Shown here: in pieces, positions 22,780 through 34,572 of the stretch
Numbering within the stretch: position 1 is the stretch's first letter
How the letters are laid out: every line of letters starts with the position of its first letter
Origin: Mytilus californianus
Lineage: Eukaryota > Mollusca > Bivalvia > Mytilida > Mytilidae
Reading direction: 5' to 3'
Length of the DNA: 64,000 bases
NCBI RefSeq assembly: GCF_021869535.1
Contig: NW_026262668.1
Coordinates: forward strand, 137,193,635 to 137,257,634
Notes under the pieces: generated by a model
Database searches by the model: none
What the model saw: the letters and a program-made list of their open reading frames with translations, nothing else
Told to the model about the DNA's origin: nothing
Position numbers and translations under genes: made by a program

Positions 22780-23240
22780 TGTGAATTCTGGTTCTAATGC
22801 CACGAACAACGGGTACAAAATGGTGTCAACGCAATTGGTTGGAACAGATGTTACTGCTTCCAGAGAGATGTCTTCCTCTGCGCCATTGATCAGGGACGAA
22901 ACTTAACCGGAGACCGATGTTAATAGTCTCTTGAGAAAGATTTACCTAGAGATAGATACGTCAACAACTTAGTAATGGGACTAGATGGTAAACCTTACAA
23001 CGTCAATGGCCGGATCCATTAGCAGATGATGACCGACACTTGTACGAAGAATTGCGCACTTTCCAGTAGTAGAGGAACAATATGCTATGATGGTGACGGG
23101 AAAAAGTATGCACAATATATACCCAAATATTGAACTTTATGAACCATATGAACTCTATGTATCCAGATGTTGGATTTGCCGAATTTTATGAACTATATAT
23201 GTGGTGATGGTTACAGAAGACTTAACAAAAAACTACAGAA
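22780..23240 (+). pseudogene. Possible degraded gag-like remnant in the LTR element
   Basis: Short in-phase runs broken by stops and frameshifts show richer, less AT-biased codons than the rest of the interior. Examples are SGSNATNNGYKMVSTQLVG (about 22795) and DPLADDDRHLYEELRTFQ (about 23015). The position before the 3' LTR and the mixed composition suggest decayed coding sequence; no known domain is recognised. Confidence 0.3.
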
Positions 23241-23314
23241 TTTATAATAACCTACAGGAAGAAAAACTACCGTATTTTATTGAACTTTCGTTCTATTTTG
23301 GATGGAAGGCATTA

Positions 23315-23903
23315 TGTAACACAATTGTGTTCCATACGTTAATCATCAGGAAGTAACTAAATACAGCAAATCCGAAACGATTACATGTAACCTTTAGACA
23401 CTTAATAACAATCTGTACGAATATTATAGACATATACCCTGCAGCCAATAAATGACCATGTCTACTGTGAAATAACATGTATCCGTCAGGGGTTAATTGC
23501 ATAGTTTGACAATTAACCACAGACTAGTATTACTCCACAACCAGACTACTACGTAACCGGCCTACAGCTATGGACCGTTTGTATGGACCACTGAACTACA
23601 TAAGATCCAGCTTTGGACTCGAACGGCAGATAGATTCTTACAGATAGGATTCAGACAGGAGATTCCGCCAAGGTCTCCCCCCTTGTGGGTAGGCTGGAAT
23701 TAATTCACTAACCATCCGAATTACTCAGTCAGGACCGAACAGTTATACCACTATACGATCACGTGTCCGTGTGACGATATGAACATTCGAACAATTCAAC
23801 TTTAAAGACAGTTTGTGAACAATCGAACATTTGAACTTTAGAAACAGTCTTAACTTTGTAATTACATAATAAAATTATTTAATCAACCACTGACTTCATT
23901 ACA
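23315..23903 (+). repeat. 3' LTR
   Basis: 589 bp, differing from the 5' LTR by ggggtt for ggattt-type A/G at the 'cgtcaggg' site (about 23491) and by TACATAAG in place of TATATAAG (23597-23604). Confidence 0.92.
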
Positions 23904-24194
23904 ACTGTCTCAATGACGGTTATTGGTGTCATAAGGTTACTGTCTCAATGACGGTTCTTGGTGACATAAGTTTACTGTCTCAATGACGGTTCTTAGTGTC
24001 ATAAGGTTACAGTCTCAATGACGGTTATTGGTGTCATAAGGTTAATGTCTCAATGCCGGTATTGGTGACATGTTACTGTCTCAATGACGGTTATTGGTGA
24101 CATAAGGTTACTGTCTCAATGACGGTTATTGGTGATATAAGGTTACTGTCTCAATGACGGTTATTGGTGTCATAAGGTTACTGTCTCAATGACG
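23904..24194. repeat. 35-bp minisatellite, right part
   Basis: About eight further units continuing the array at 19940-20488 after the LTR insertion. It resumes with the duplicated ACTG. Confidence 0.95.
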
Positions 24195-25239
24195 TGTACC
24201 CTACATTGACTTTGACTCATATTATTGGTAATTTATGTCTCATTTATGTAGGTTCCATATCTTCTTTAATTCAATCTATTAATGCGCACAGCAACATATA
24301 GACATGTATTTTTCTATTTACTACCACTGGGTCGATACCACAAAAGTCCCCATGTTACCATTCACTAATCATTTCATTTAGGATTAAGAGGCTCGGAGTC
24401 GGAAAATTGTGCACAAGTAGGTTGATGTCTTCCCGCGGACTGTTACTCTGTGAACTAGCACGTTGTAATTCGGTCTAGTACAAGCAGGGTTCGTATTCAT
24501 ATCGCATGGCCATTTTCTCGTCTTGAATATGCCATTAGTTTGCCACTGGACGTTAAACAGTTATTCATCAGTATCATTCTTTTTGCTAAATAAGTTGTAT
24601 TTTAGTTGTAAGCTTTCGTCTTTTTCAATTTAATGCATTAATCATTCAACTATCGAAAAACCTGTTAAAATATTGAACAACATCTGTCAAAATTAAATGT
24701 CACAAAATGTAGACTTGTCAACCACAGTATAATTAAGAAATCACGAATGTCGTTACCCTTTTAAAACACGTCCTTAATTACTTTAATTGAAAAAAACAAC
24801 CAGAATTATCAATTTCCTTTTAGGATGTGATTTGTTATTTTACTTTCAAGAATTTCCCGTCGAAATAGATAACATGGAAATTTCAATTTTATTTCCAATC
24901 ATTGCGAGACACTTTATTGTCAATTCCGAACATTTTACTTTGGTAGTTGTTTCAAAATTCTGCAAGTGTCGGATGTACTGTTGATTTATATCTTAAAACA
25001 TATATGTAATTGCATTTTCTAATATTTTTGTACGCAAGTTGACGTAAACAACGACTTGCATAGCTACCTGTTACTAGTCGAGAAGTTTCATCAAAAAGCA
25101 GTATGACCCTTGAATGACAATGATGTCCGTTGTCATGGCACGTGATTCTGGTATATAAATAATCAGGAACGGTCGATTCGTAAAAAAAGAATATAAATTA
25201 GCGGCAACATGAATAGTTCATCGATGTTCTAATAGCAGT
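24195..25239. other. Intergenic; no gene recognised
   Basis: No coding exon recognised. The stretch about 24360-24570 (gattaagaggctcggagtcg ... ccactggacgttaa) has a repeat-like feel but I see no second copy here. Confidence 0.5.
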
Positions 25240-25430
25240 ATTTGGCAAAATCTTTTGGGTCAATGCTCTTTCACTTCGCACTTTATTTGGCCTTTTAAAC
25301 TTTTTTATTCGAGCTTCACTGATGAGTCTTTTGTAAACGAAACGCGCGTCTGACGTATAAACGTTTAATCCTGGCATCTATGATGAGTTAATCCTCACAA
25401 TAACTAGAGGCACCAGTACTTACCGGTTTT
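25240..25430 (+). repeat. Dispersed repeat ('gatgagtcttttgtaaacga')
   Basis: Contains cactgatgagtcttttgtaa acgaaacgcgcgtctgacgt ataaacg. A diverged inverted copy is at about 45085-45300 (gtacgccaggcgcgtatttc gtctacaaatgctcg). Recalled as common in mussel sequence. Confidence 0.6.
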
Positions 25431-26944
25431 CAAATCTCGTAAATTCATTAAGCGTATACAAATCAATATAAAAAATAATACACGAGGGAATAAGACCAGT
25501 GAATAAGACCGGGTTAAACATATAAAAACACTGAAGCGAAAAAAAGTCTTAAACATAACAACCGTCTTGTCTAAGGTCAACTTTGCCTAAGTATTATCAC
25601 ACTAACATATTTCATGAACCAGAATTTAGACAACATATATAATTGAAACATGTCGTTTATAGGCAACAGTACATTTTTACTGAGATTGGATTCGGATGAT
25701 GGGTAATGCTTGCATAGCAGGAGACGCTCACTCTGGTGACGCATTCGGATTTCCTCTATTTTGAGTAGGTACGAGTCTTTCGGGATTTGTTTTTTATCTG
25801 ATTTATGAGAATTGAAGATCGGTAGACTAGGAAATAGGATGCATTCAGACGATTTCACTGGTCAATCTAAGACTACGAAAATATGTTGTAAGCTAAGACA
25901 CAGACACATCGTATAGGTCAACCGTAATGGTGACCGTAAAACTTTTATAGTGTCGATTTTAGTACATCTTCCTCATAACCTTCCGTAACATACCAAATGA
26001 GACATACAACACCATACGATGTGAAATAGGGTGCCACTGCTAAGAAATGGAAAGTTGACAATAGCAGCATTTGTCATTCGTCTTGTTTATATTTGTCATT
26101 TTAGCGGTATTTTTAACAATGCTATATAAGTGCTATATAAGTGGGAGGTTTGGCTAGCCATAAAGCCAGGTTCAACCAACCATTTTTTCTTAAAATGTCC
26201 TGTATCAAGTCAGTTATCTACAGTCCGTTTCTATGTATGTTGGCGTTTGCTTTTGTTGTAGTTCAGTGTTTCTGTTGTTCCGTTGTTTTCCTCTTATAGT
26301 TGATGTGTTTCCCTCGGTTTTAGTTTGTTACCCGGATTTGTTTTTGCTTTCCAGTGCGTTGATGCATCTTTTTAAATACGACAAACACATGTACACTAGT
26401 AGATAATAATGATTTATAGTTGTACAGTAAGATGATACTAAGAGTCAAACAAAATTCATAGATAAAAGAAAGGCAGGAAATCGATTGACCAAAAGTAAGA
26501 GGATCACAAAACAGACGTCAGTAAACATAACACTACAGAAACTTAAGAACCCTGACTGAAATTGGGAGTTAAGTCATATGACAAGCAGTCACTGATACGC
26601 CAGGGTGTTTCTAAGGTAGTAATTCATCAAGGAGAACCGTATGAAGGGTTGTATCTACGACACACAAAACATATAATGAGTAGAGAAGTCAAAAGTCATC
26701 TTTCAAGAAGTTTTATTATGATGTTCTTTCCATATTGTAGACATCCGATGTAAAAGTTATTTTTTTGTATAGAGTGTCATTACCATGAACATTATAAAAC
26801 CACTATTTTATTAATGTCACGAGAGGCACAATTTGTTGAATGACACTTCTTATTTGTTGTGTAAACATATACATATTTTGACAATTCCTGCTTTGAGAAA
26901 CTTTTGCATTTGGTATCGGAATTAATGACATAAATATAAAGATA
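25431..26944. other. Intergenic with a short dispersed repeat at 26230-26345
   Basis: The block ttggcgtttgcttttgttgt ... tttccctcggttttagtttg at 26230-26345 recurs inverted at about 45825-45935. Around 26400-26540 is a retroelement-tail-like string (caaacaaaattcatagataa). No gene recognised. Confidence 0.5.
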
Positions 26945-27087
26945 AGACGATGTGGTATATAATTGCCAATGAGACAACTCTCCACCAGAGACAAAATGAC
27001 ATGAAGTTATCAGCTATAGGTCACCGTACAGTCTTCAACAGTGAGCAAAACCCTTGCCACATAGTCGGCTATAAAAGAAATCGAGCG
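26945..27087 (+). mobile_element. 'gccaatgagacaactctcc' repeat, + copy
   Basis: Runs from acgatgtggtatataattgc caatgagacaactctccacc to gccacatagtcggctataaaa. It abuts a longer copy in the opposite orientation. Confidence 0.75.
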
Positions 27088-27395
27088 GTCACAAACATGT
27101 TTAACCCCGCCACATTCTTTATGTGCCTGTCACTGTAGTTCAGTGGTTGTCGTTGGTTCATCATGTCTGTCATATTTGTTTTTCGTAAATTGTTTTGTTA
27201 TTAATTAGGTCGTTAGTTTTCTCAATTGAATTGTTTCATATTTTCATGTCGGGGCCTTTTATAGCCGACTATACGGTATGGGTTTTCTCATTGTTGAAGG
27301 CCGTACTGTTGACTATAATTACTTAAATCCACTTCATTTGAACTTTGGTGGATAGTTGTCTCATTTGCAGTCATACCACATCTCCTTATTTTTAT
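27088..27395 (-). mobile_element. 'gccaatgagacaactctcc' repeat, - copy
   Basis: Reverse complement of the copy at 57665-57990 along about 300 bp (ggccttttatagccgactat, ggccgtactgttgactataa, catttgcagtcataccacat). With 26945-27087 it forms a head-to-head pair. Confidence 0.8.
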
Positions 27396-29279
27396 ATTAA
27401 ATAATTCAAACGCGAAAACTGATTCATGTACAAAATAATAAACGAAAAACAAATGTGATATACAGAAACAAACGATAACCACTGAATTATAAGTTCCTGA
27501 CTTGGGGCAGTGGTGTAACAGTACAACATAAGAGCAAAAAATAAAAAATCAGTTGCAAAGGGCTTAACTCATCAGATTGATACAAAGCAGAAATACATCT
27601 AACAAAAACACAGACCGGACGTGGCAGGGTACTTATACATCCCCACAACAACAACAAAAAAACACAGTACAGATCTGAGAGTACTCGCAGTTATTGAAAG
27701 CTAGTTCAAAGCCAATCACAACTAATAAAAAAAATCATGCATCTAAGACTAAAATATCAATCAGTACACATCCAATGAATTTATCGTAAAGTCATCATTA
27801 ATAGTAAAAAGAAACATGACCTTGTGCAATGCCAAGATACAGGTATCGACAGATTGAAGAGCCATTGATGTGCATATGTGAAAAAAAAAAATATTTAGTT
27901 TAATTTTAATTTACTAATAACAAAAACAATATTAATACAAATAAAAACAGTATTCACAGATCTAATTACAGTGTTGAATTGGTAACCTTTTATAACAAGT
28001 TTATTTAAAGGATCAATAAGTTTACCCGGATCGTATCTAAATTTCCGGGCTCGGTAAACAACATCTCATAAGATATCGTAATTCCAACATACGGTTTTCA
28101 ACAATACACACGAGTCTTATGATATACCGATAATACCATTAAACGGTAGCTACTTTTGACAATAACGATCAGTTGTGCATTGTCTCAAGCCGACAAAAAA
28201 TTGTTTATGAACTTATCAGAGACTATTCAAAGATCAACCATCAATAGCAAATTCCCTAAATGACAAAATAACAATAAGATAAAACGAAATGCACACGTGT
28301 TCTCATATGAACCAGAATTGTAAAAAATCATCTACATACATGATTTTAATTTGCATTCGTATATATTGAAACTGAGACTGTTTCGAAGGATCTACATCAA
28401 TGACAATACTTTAAGTTTTCTTATTGTCAAATCAATTCTTGATTGTAATATAAACTTACGAGTGTACATTACAATGAATCACAACATATTTCAAAATACT
28501 CTTTTCTCAAATCTTTTCAAGCATTTGATTAAGGAAATGATTTCAATTTACTACGGTCGTATTGTTTTATCGTTACAATATATCAACTTACTAGTGGCAT
28601 TTTAATGTGGTCAAAGCTTTTACCTGTCCACTACCATTCAACTGATATTATGAAAGGTAAGTCATTTTCTGATGCAACTGGTCTTACTTTGTTTGAAGGT
28701 CCATTGTTACTTTCAAACAATCACCAGACATATGTATCACACCCAGACTTGTTTCGACAAAGTATGACATGCGAACGTTATAAGAGATTCTTTGAGAGAA
28801 GATACTATTTTTGTATCCGATAAAGATGATTGATTTTATAATGTATCCTTCAATTTTTTCAAATATAAACTTATCGGAGGGATAAGTCACTCCCGAGCAT
28901 CTTGTTTTTGTTGAATGATGTTTATGTATAATTGTCTAAATGAACAAAAATCGTTTGTCAAAACAGGAAAAACATATGGAACGAGTTCCTGTCATATTCC
29001 TGAATTTTACATTTGCAAAAGACTGAAATTGATTAGTAAATGCACTTCCAGACAGTCATATTCCAGTATATTCTGATAAAATAAAACAAAAACGTCTTGA
29101 GAAGAATTAATTAGTTTCTTGATTGAAATCTTGAGTTTTATTATCTTAAGCCTTATTGAATGCTACAAAGACTTATTTATTGAGAGATTTTGCTTATATT
29201 CTGATATTGCAGAACGCTTCATTATTCAAGGCTGTTGTAAACGTTCTTCAACGTGCATGAAAGTATAACATTCTGTACT
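27396..29279. other. Intergenic, nothing recognised
   Basis: AT-rich. Two short overlapping opposite-strand frames at 28605-28890 have no recognised product and no splice context. No repeat with a second copy in the window was found. Confidence 0.5.
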
Positions 29280-29560
29280 GATCGAAATAAAAAGGCGGGA
29301 AAGTACCCTTCCAGAGCACCCGAGACCACCCCGGTGTTTGATGGGGTTCATGACGCCCAGTCATTGTTTTTCGATGTTGTGCTTTGTAGACTTGTGTTTT
29401 TTTGCCATAACATTGATTGTTCGTTTTCGACTTATAAGTTTGGTTATCCCTTTGATATCGTCAGCCTCTATTTTGATATATATAAAAACTACTTTATCTT
29501 TGGTGAGTTTTTTCTTTATTCCCGCAACTATTTAATGTGCCTGTCCCTTGTCAGTAATCT
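29280..29560 (+). mobile_element. RT-like retroelement 3' tail, copy F
   Basis: A diverged copy of the tail seen in reverse at 38240-38555: cacccgagaccaccccggtg tttgatggggttcatgac, then ttttcgacttataagtttgg ttatccctttgatatcgtca gcctc. It makes a 156-codon open frame that I do not consider a gene. Confidence 0.65.
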
Positions 29561-29740
29561 CGTCAGTAGTTGTCGTATGTCATGTGTTTTGTTATCTGGA
29601 GAATTGAGCTTTAATGGTAAATTGTTCTGGTTAAATTATCCTCAAACTTTTCAACATACTTTTTTGTCTTATACCTTTTCAACTGGTGGCTTTCAAATAT
29701 TCTGCTTTGATCGTTCTTGGTGAAGGTAAATTAAAACTAA

Positions 29741-30687
29741 AGGCTCTAAAGAGCCTGTGTCACTCACCTAGGGCTATGTGCATCTTCAACATTGTAGACT
29801 ACAGTTTACAGTTTCTCTCTATCTGATTTAGTTTTTGCCCAAAACACAAAAGAGGGTAAACAAAAATCGTCATTTAAGGGCAATCACTCCTATCTACTAA
29901 TTTTTTTTGACATAATTTGACCTGATTGTAGATCTTGTCTTGCTGATCATTTAAATTATGCTGGTTATTTAAATTTTCTGTCTATCTTATATAGTTTTCA
30001 AAAATTGGTAAAAATCGTCATTAAAGAACAATAACTTCAATAACCAGTCGACTGAAGAATTTTACCAGTAGACTTATTTGTAGATATTGTCTTGCTGATC
30101 ACTTTTGCTCTATAAAGTTTCTATCTATCTATTTTAGTATTTAAGATTTGAGGCAATATGGCAAAAATATTAGTAAAAATCGTCGTTAAAGGGCAATAAC
30201 TCTAATAACGAGTCTTGCTGATCATTTTTACTGTTTAAAGTTTCTCTCTATCTATTCAAGTTTCAGGAAAATAGGCAAAAATGGAAAAAAAGTAGTAAAA
30301 TTCGTCATTTTAGGACAAAAGCTCCTATAAAAAATCGTCTGACAGTTTTGACGTTAATACACAATAGGTAGAGCTCAACATTCTGAACATTTCTGTCCCC
30401 CGTCAGATTTTCTCTATTTATAGCCGTTTTCCAAATACTAGACAAAACTTACGTTTTACCCCTATGTTCTATTTTTAGCCATACCGGCCATCTTGGTTGG
30501 CAGTCGGGGTCATCAGACACATTTTAAAACTAGATACCCCAATGATAATTGTGGTCAAGTTTGGTTAAATTTAGCTCAGTAGTTTCAGAGGAGATGATCT
30601 TTTTAAAAGGTAACGGACGACGACGACGACAGACGACGGACGCCAAGTGATGGGAAAAGCCTCACATGGCCCTTGGGCCAGGTGAGC
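29741..30687 (-). repeat. Dispersed 'agctcacctggccc' repeat, inverted copy 3
   Basis: Begins with the terminal hairpin aggctctaaagagcct and ends with gggcccttgggccaggtgagc-type sequence. It is more diverged and shorter than copies 1 and 2; a run of gacgacgacgacgac lies near its right end (30612). Confidence 0.8.
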
Positions 30688-30699
30688 GAAAAAGCGCTT

Positions 30700-30960
30700 T
30701 GGACGGATGCAATTTATTAAGTGTTGTTTTAATTTTTAATACAATTGTGAACTTTCCATTTCTATGTATCAACATTCCAGCAGCGCCTGCATATGGAGTA
30801 TTCATACAGGATCTGCTTATCATTTTGGTGTGGTTCGTGTTGCTGTCTTTAGTTTTCTATGTCGTGTTTTGTGTACCGTTGCTTGTCTTTTAGTCGTGTG
30901 ACAGTTCTATTTCGACTATTAGGTTGACTGTCCCTTTGGTATCGTTCGCCTCTCTATTAT
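30700..30960 (+). mobile_element. RT-like retroelement 3' end, copy A
   Basis: Carries ttccatttctatgtatcaac attccagcagcgcctgcata tgg, the coding strand of the (F)LCSNIPAAPAYGV motif seen in copy C at 38549-38990, then skips to the tail tgactgtccctttggtatcg ttcgcctc. The middle of the element is deleted and the frame is broken. Confidence 0.7.
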
Positions 30961-31449
30961 AAACTGTGGATGATTTAGAGCTTGACATATTGAATAGACA
31001 TATGAATATTGTTGACGACTGTGTCTTGCCCCTATATGCCTGTTGGCTTTTTTTTTTTCATTAGGTTATTTCCTTGTTGACATATAACCCAAATTTCAGT
31101 TAGGAACAAAATTCAAAATGCAATATCTACAAAAAAAACCCGCTATTAATTTTAAAGAGAAACGTCATTTTAAAGCATTCCTAAAATATTAGTGTACTGA
31201 AGTAATGTGTTCCAAGAAAAGAAATGATAAGAATTTAATTCAAGGTATTATTTCTAAATAATTTGTACTAAAATTTGCGAATCAGTTAAATAGTTTAAAC
31301 TAGAGGCAACAGTAGGTTACCGTTCAAAAATCATAAATTGATTCAGAATATAAAAACTCAGGGAACTGTAGAAATTCAAAAAGGGGGAGATTGGGTGCGT
31401 CTATAAGGTAAGTGTCTGATGTTATAGCATCAACCGCAATGCGAATCCA
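30961..31449. other. Intergenic, nothing recognised
   Basis: AT-rich; a short diverged string at 31300-31345 (gaggcaacagtaggttaccg ttcaaaaatcat) belongs to the same dispersed family as 31620-31665 and 45770-45815. Confidence 0.5.
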
Positions 31450-31665
31450 CATTAATATGCATAAGCACGAGCGTAACGTATTAATTGAGATATGTACACG
31501 ATATCCGATGAGGCAGAGGGTATGTTACTGTAAAGAAATGAGAAGTTAACAATCAGAAAGTCGAAATTATCACTTTTGTCATACACTATACTTTGCAGTC
31601 GTCCATCTGTGCCAAATAAAGGCAACAGTAGTATACCGCTGTTCAAAAGTCATAAATCGAGGTCA
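31450..31665 (-). mobile_element. RT-like retroelement fragment, copy B
   Basis: The - strand reads DGRLQSIVYDKSDNFDFLIV NFSFLYSNIPSAS...VYISQLIRYAR, a diverged form of copy C (YDKRDDF...SNIPAAPAYGVYISQLIR). It is short and internally damaged. Confidence 0.7.
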
Positions 31666-32875
31666 TATTAGACATTTTCGAAAAGTCGTCTACACAGACA
31701 CTTACACCAACACCGATACCTACACTGACTACAAAAATATAGGGACCGTATCAAAATGTCGAAACATATTGAATGAATGACCTCGTAAAATTTGGTTGCA
31801 GGTATAAAAAAAAATACTTTCTGTCTTTTTTCTTATATAATGTTTTATTCGGAAACTGCGCTAGAAACACCGAATGCTCTAATTAGGTTTGGATTATTTT
31901 AAGTATGAATATGTGATATTCCATTTATTTCTTTTCAATCTTTCAAACGAAATACCGTAAGTGTTGCGGTAGAATATACAATTGGCGAATTGAATTGCTA
32001 GAAAGCATTCGGAATATAGATAAAGTATCTTATTTCTGATGAAGCGAGCATATATCAAATCAATGTAAATCAATAGGTCTTAGGATTTGTAATGGACGTT
32101 TCGGTGACTCAAGTATGAAATAAATATGGTTGTAGTGTAAAATTCCACCAAAAATAAAACGCAAAAAGTAAAAAGAAAAACAACTGCAAAAAGTAAAAAC
32201 GAAATGCAAAAAGTAAAAACGAAAGGCAAAAAGTAATTAAACAATTACAAAATTACAAAAACACGTGTTGCCAAAATAAAACAAAAACTTTTTTTTCCCG
32301 AAATTCCCCAATATACAATGTCCCAAAACTAAACAGAAAAATTAAATTTTGACCCCTCCCCCCTTTCACAAAAACAAATATATGCATATTAAAGATATAT
32401 TTGACAACGCACAGCAACACCAGTGTTAAATTCATGTGAAGTGGAAGTTCCTTAATAAGATTTTAACAATTTTATACCCAGGTATAAAAATTAGTAAAGG
32501 AAAGTTAATAAATTGGTTTTTACAATGCATTTTCGACACCGGTGTAAAATTTTGTACACCCCTGATTACACTCAGATAACATATACTATCATCTATATAT
32601 AATTATTTATACATTCAGTTTCACGCTATAAAAGACTTTACACGTTCCTGTTTCTCAGCAACTAAACAGAGCCAATAAAGTAGCAGATCATTCAAAATAA
32701 AAAGTATTATACAGTATTTAGAATGTAAATTAGAAAAAAATAATATAATATAAATGCGTGTGATCGTTGTACATATTGAGATGAGCCCTTCTCAAAAAGG
32801 TACCTGTAGGCATAGGTGTAGGTGTAAGCGTCGGTATCGAATAGTTTTCGAAAATGTCTAATATCGAGGAGAAGA
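31655..32875. repeat. Inverted repeat pair (possible TIR element)
   Basis: About 70 bases at 31660-31730 (ttagacattttcgaaaagtc, gacacttacaccaacaccga tacctac) recur, inverted and diverged, at about 32805-32875. Between them is AT-rich sequence with a 19-20 bp A-rich tandem (gcaaaaagtaaaaacgaaa) at 32155-32240. No target duplication found. Confidence 0.45.
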
Positions 32876-34572
32876 TCATGATATCAAGCAAACCTTTCAG
32901 TTTCTGTAATATTCTTAATCACAACTTCACTGGGATATGTAATGTAAGCACTCATTGAAATGTGGATTATTGAATAACAGGACATAAACAATATACAAAC
33001 ATGTATTTGAAAGCGAAATTTTAGAAATTTGATTATTTTTCTTCATGAATATACTCACATGAGTATGAAAACAAGTTGGCCAGTAGGAGTGTGGACAATT
33101 AGAATCCTTTGAATTCCAACTGTCTGTTGTCTTATCAACCCACTAAACTTAACAAATATATTTTCGATAAAACAGTACAGCATTTTATGATATCTGTACT
33201 TTCTCTATTAACAATAAGATTGTCAAGTTCACCAGAATACACGAGAAGCAAGCACACGATATCATCAATAAAGCTGAACGTGAACGTTAAGAACTTAGCT
33301 AGATATTCAAGTCGGTCAGTAAATTGCACAAATTGTACGCATTAGCATATCGAATGATATGGAATACAAACCCAACCTCTTAAATATTTGATTCATTTAA
33401 TTATAATAATTTAATGATAAGATGAAGTGTAAATTGTATAACAACACAATTATGCATAATTTACAAGAGTAGACGTTTTATCGTGTCGTCACCACCGCCA
33501 TCACAATAAATAAAACTGAGACATGGACAGTTTTTGAGCAAATAAAAAATGAAATAGGAAAATATCACCTGAATAATTTAAATTGTATAAATATATTTAT
33601 AAATATACAATATGATCATAATGACATTTAGTATATATACAGGTAATCTATCATCTTCCTCAGTCTTTTTTTAAACAAAAAAGACCAAGAAAAACATTGA
33701 ACAATGCTGATATATAAGCACTTATATTGATAATAATCTTTTGAATTAACGAAAAACTAAAATAACTAAAAAGAAAAAAAAAAAAAATTTCTTATGTTTG
33801 AAATGACTTCTGTATGTTGCTTTATCGAGTTGAAGAATATCTAGGTGAAGTGAAGAGTATCATATGAAATCTTCTAATCGTGCTTACGTAATAAATGGGT
33901 TAGTTCATTTGTAATACAATATCGAGTAATTTATATCATAAGCATCTGCATGAAAATAATATTCCTCCAGTAGTTTAGAGAAAAGTTCAAGACATGATAA
34001 TATATATACACACAACAGCAGTAACACATTGGTACAGATGATTACTGGTAGGATCAGAAAGGACAATCAAAGTGATGAGTTGCAAAAATACAAGATTTAT
34101 CACGTGTTCATGACTTTTGAAATACTGATATAACAATATGATGAAATACTTTTATGATTGGTTTATTTGTAATGGAATGTATTGGAAATAATATGTTAGC
34201 CAAATATCACATGTTTTTGTAAAGTTTTCTACCCCAAGGATAACATTTTAGTATGCAATTCCACGATCAATGTGGGTAAATATTCTTTTAAACTGAAAAA
34301 AACCCAAACATAACCATAGTTTTAAGGAAAACGAAAAGGCGTGAACTAAATATTGAGTACAAAAAGTGTAGAACTATACATGCAGCTCAAGTTAATAATC
34401 GTATATCCTGGAAAAACAACCTCCCATTTTAGTAGATATTGCGTGAATGTCCAGACCTAGAAAGATAACTGCTAAGTTTTGGTTGATACTTGTCTACACT
34501 TATTTTGTAATTACAAGATCCCGTTAAAATGCAATGTCTACGAGAGTAAGATTCACTTCACTGACCATATGA
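32876..34572. other. Region downstream of the GPCR, including its likely 3' UTR
   Basis: AT-rich, with an A-run of about 14 at 33775. On the - strand the first AATAAA that I see after the GPCR stop is at 34167-34162, about 410 bases downstream, a candidate poly(A) signal. Confidence 0.4.

Larger units (their letters stand above)
20489..23903. mobile_element. Young non-autonomous LTR retrotransposon
   Basis: Two direct repeats of 589 bp (20489-21077 and 23315-23903) start TGTAACAC and end TTCATTACA, and flank a 2237-bp interior. Comparing them by eye I found two substitutions. The element splits a 35-bp minisatellite whose intact unit reads ggttACTGtctc; the element is flanked by ACTG on both sides, a 4-bp target duplication. 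A tRNA primer site candidate, tggtgccgtttagacca, starts at 21088, 10 bases after the left LTR. The interior has no frame of 60 codons or more, so it encodes no intact gag or pol and must have been moved by enzymes from elsewhere. The superfamily cannot be told. Confidence 0.93.

Noticed and set aside
20431..23520. The nearly same 75-87 codon minus-strand frame in two places
   Set aside because: Lies inside the two LTRs and runs antisense to their TATA and poly(A) signals; duplicated because the LTRs are.
29253..29723. 156-codon plus-strand frame
   Set aside because: It overlaps the non-coding tail of the RT-like retroelement family, whose other copies do not keep the frame.
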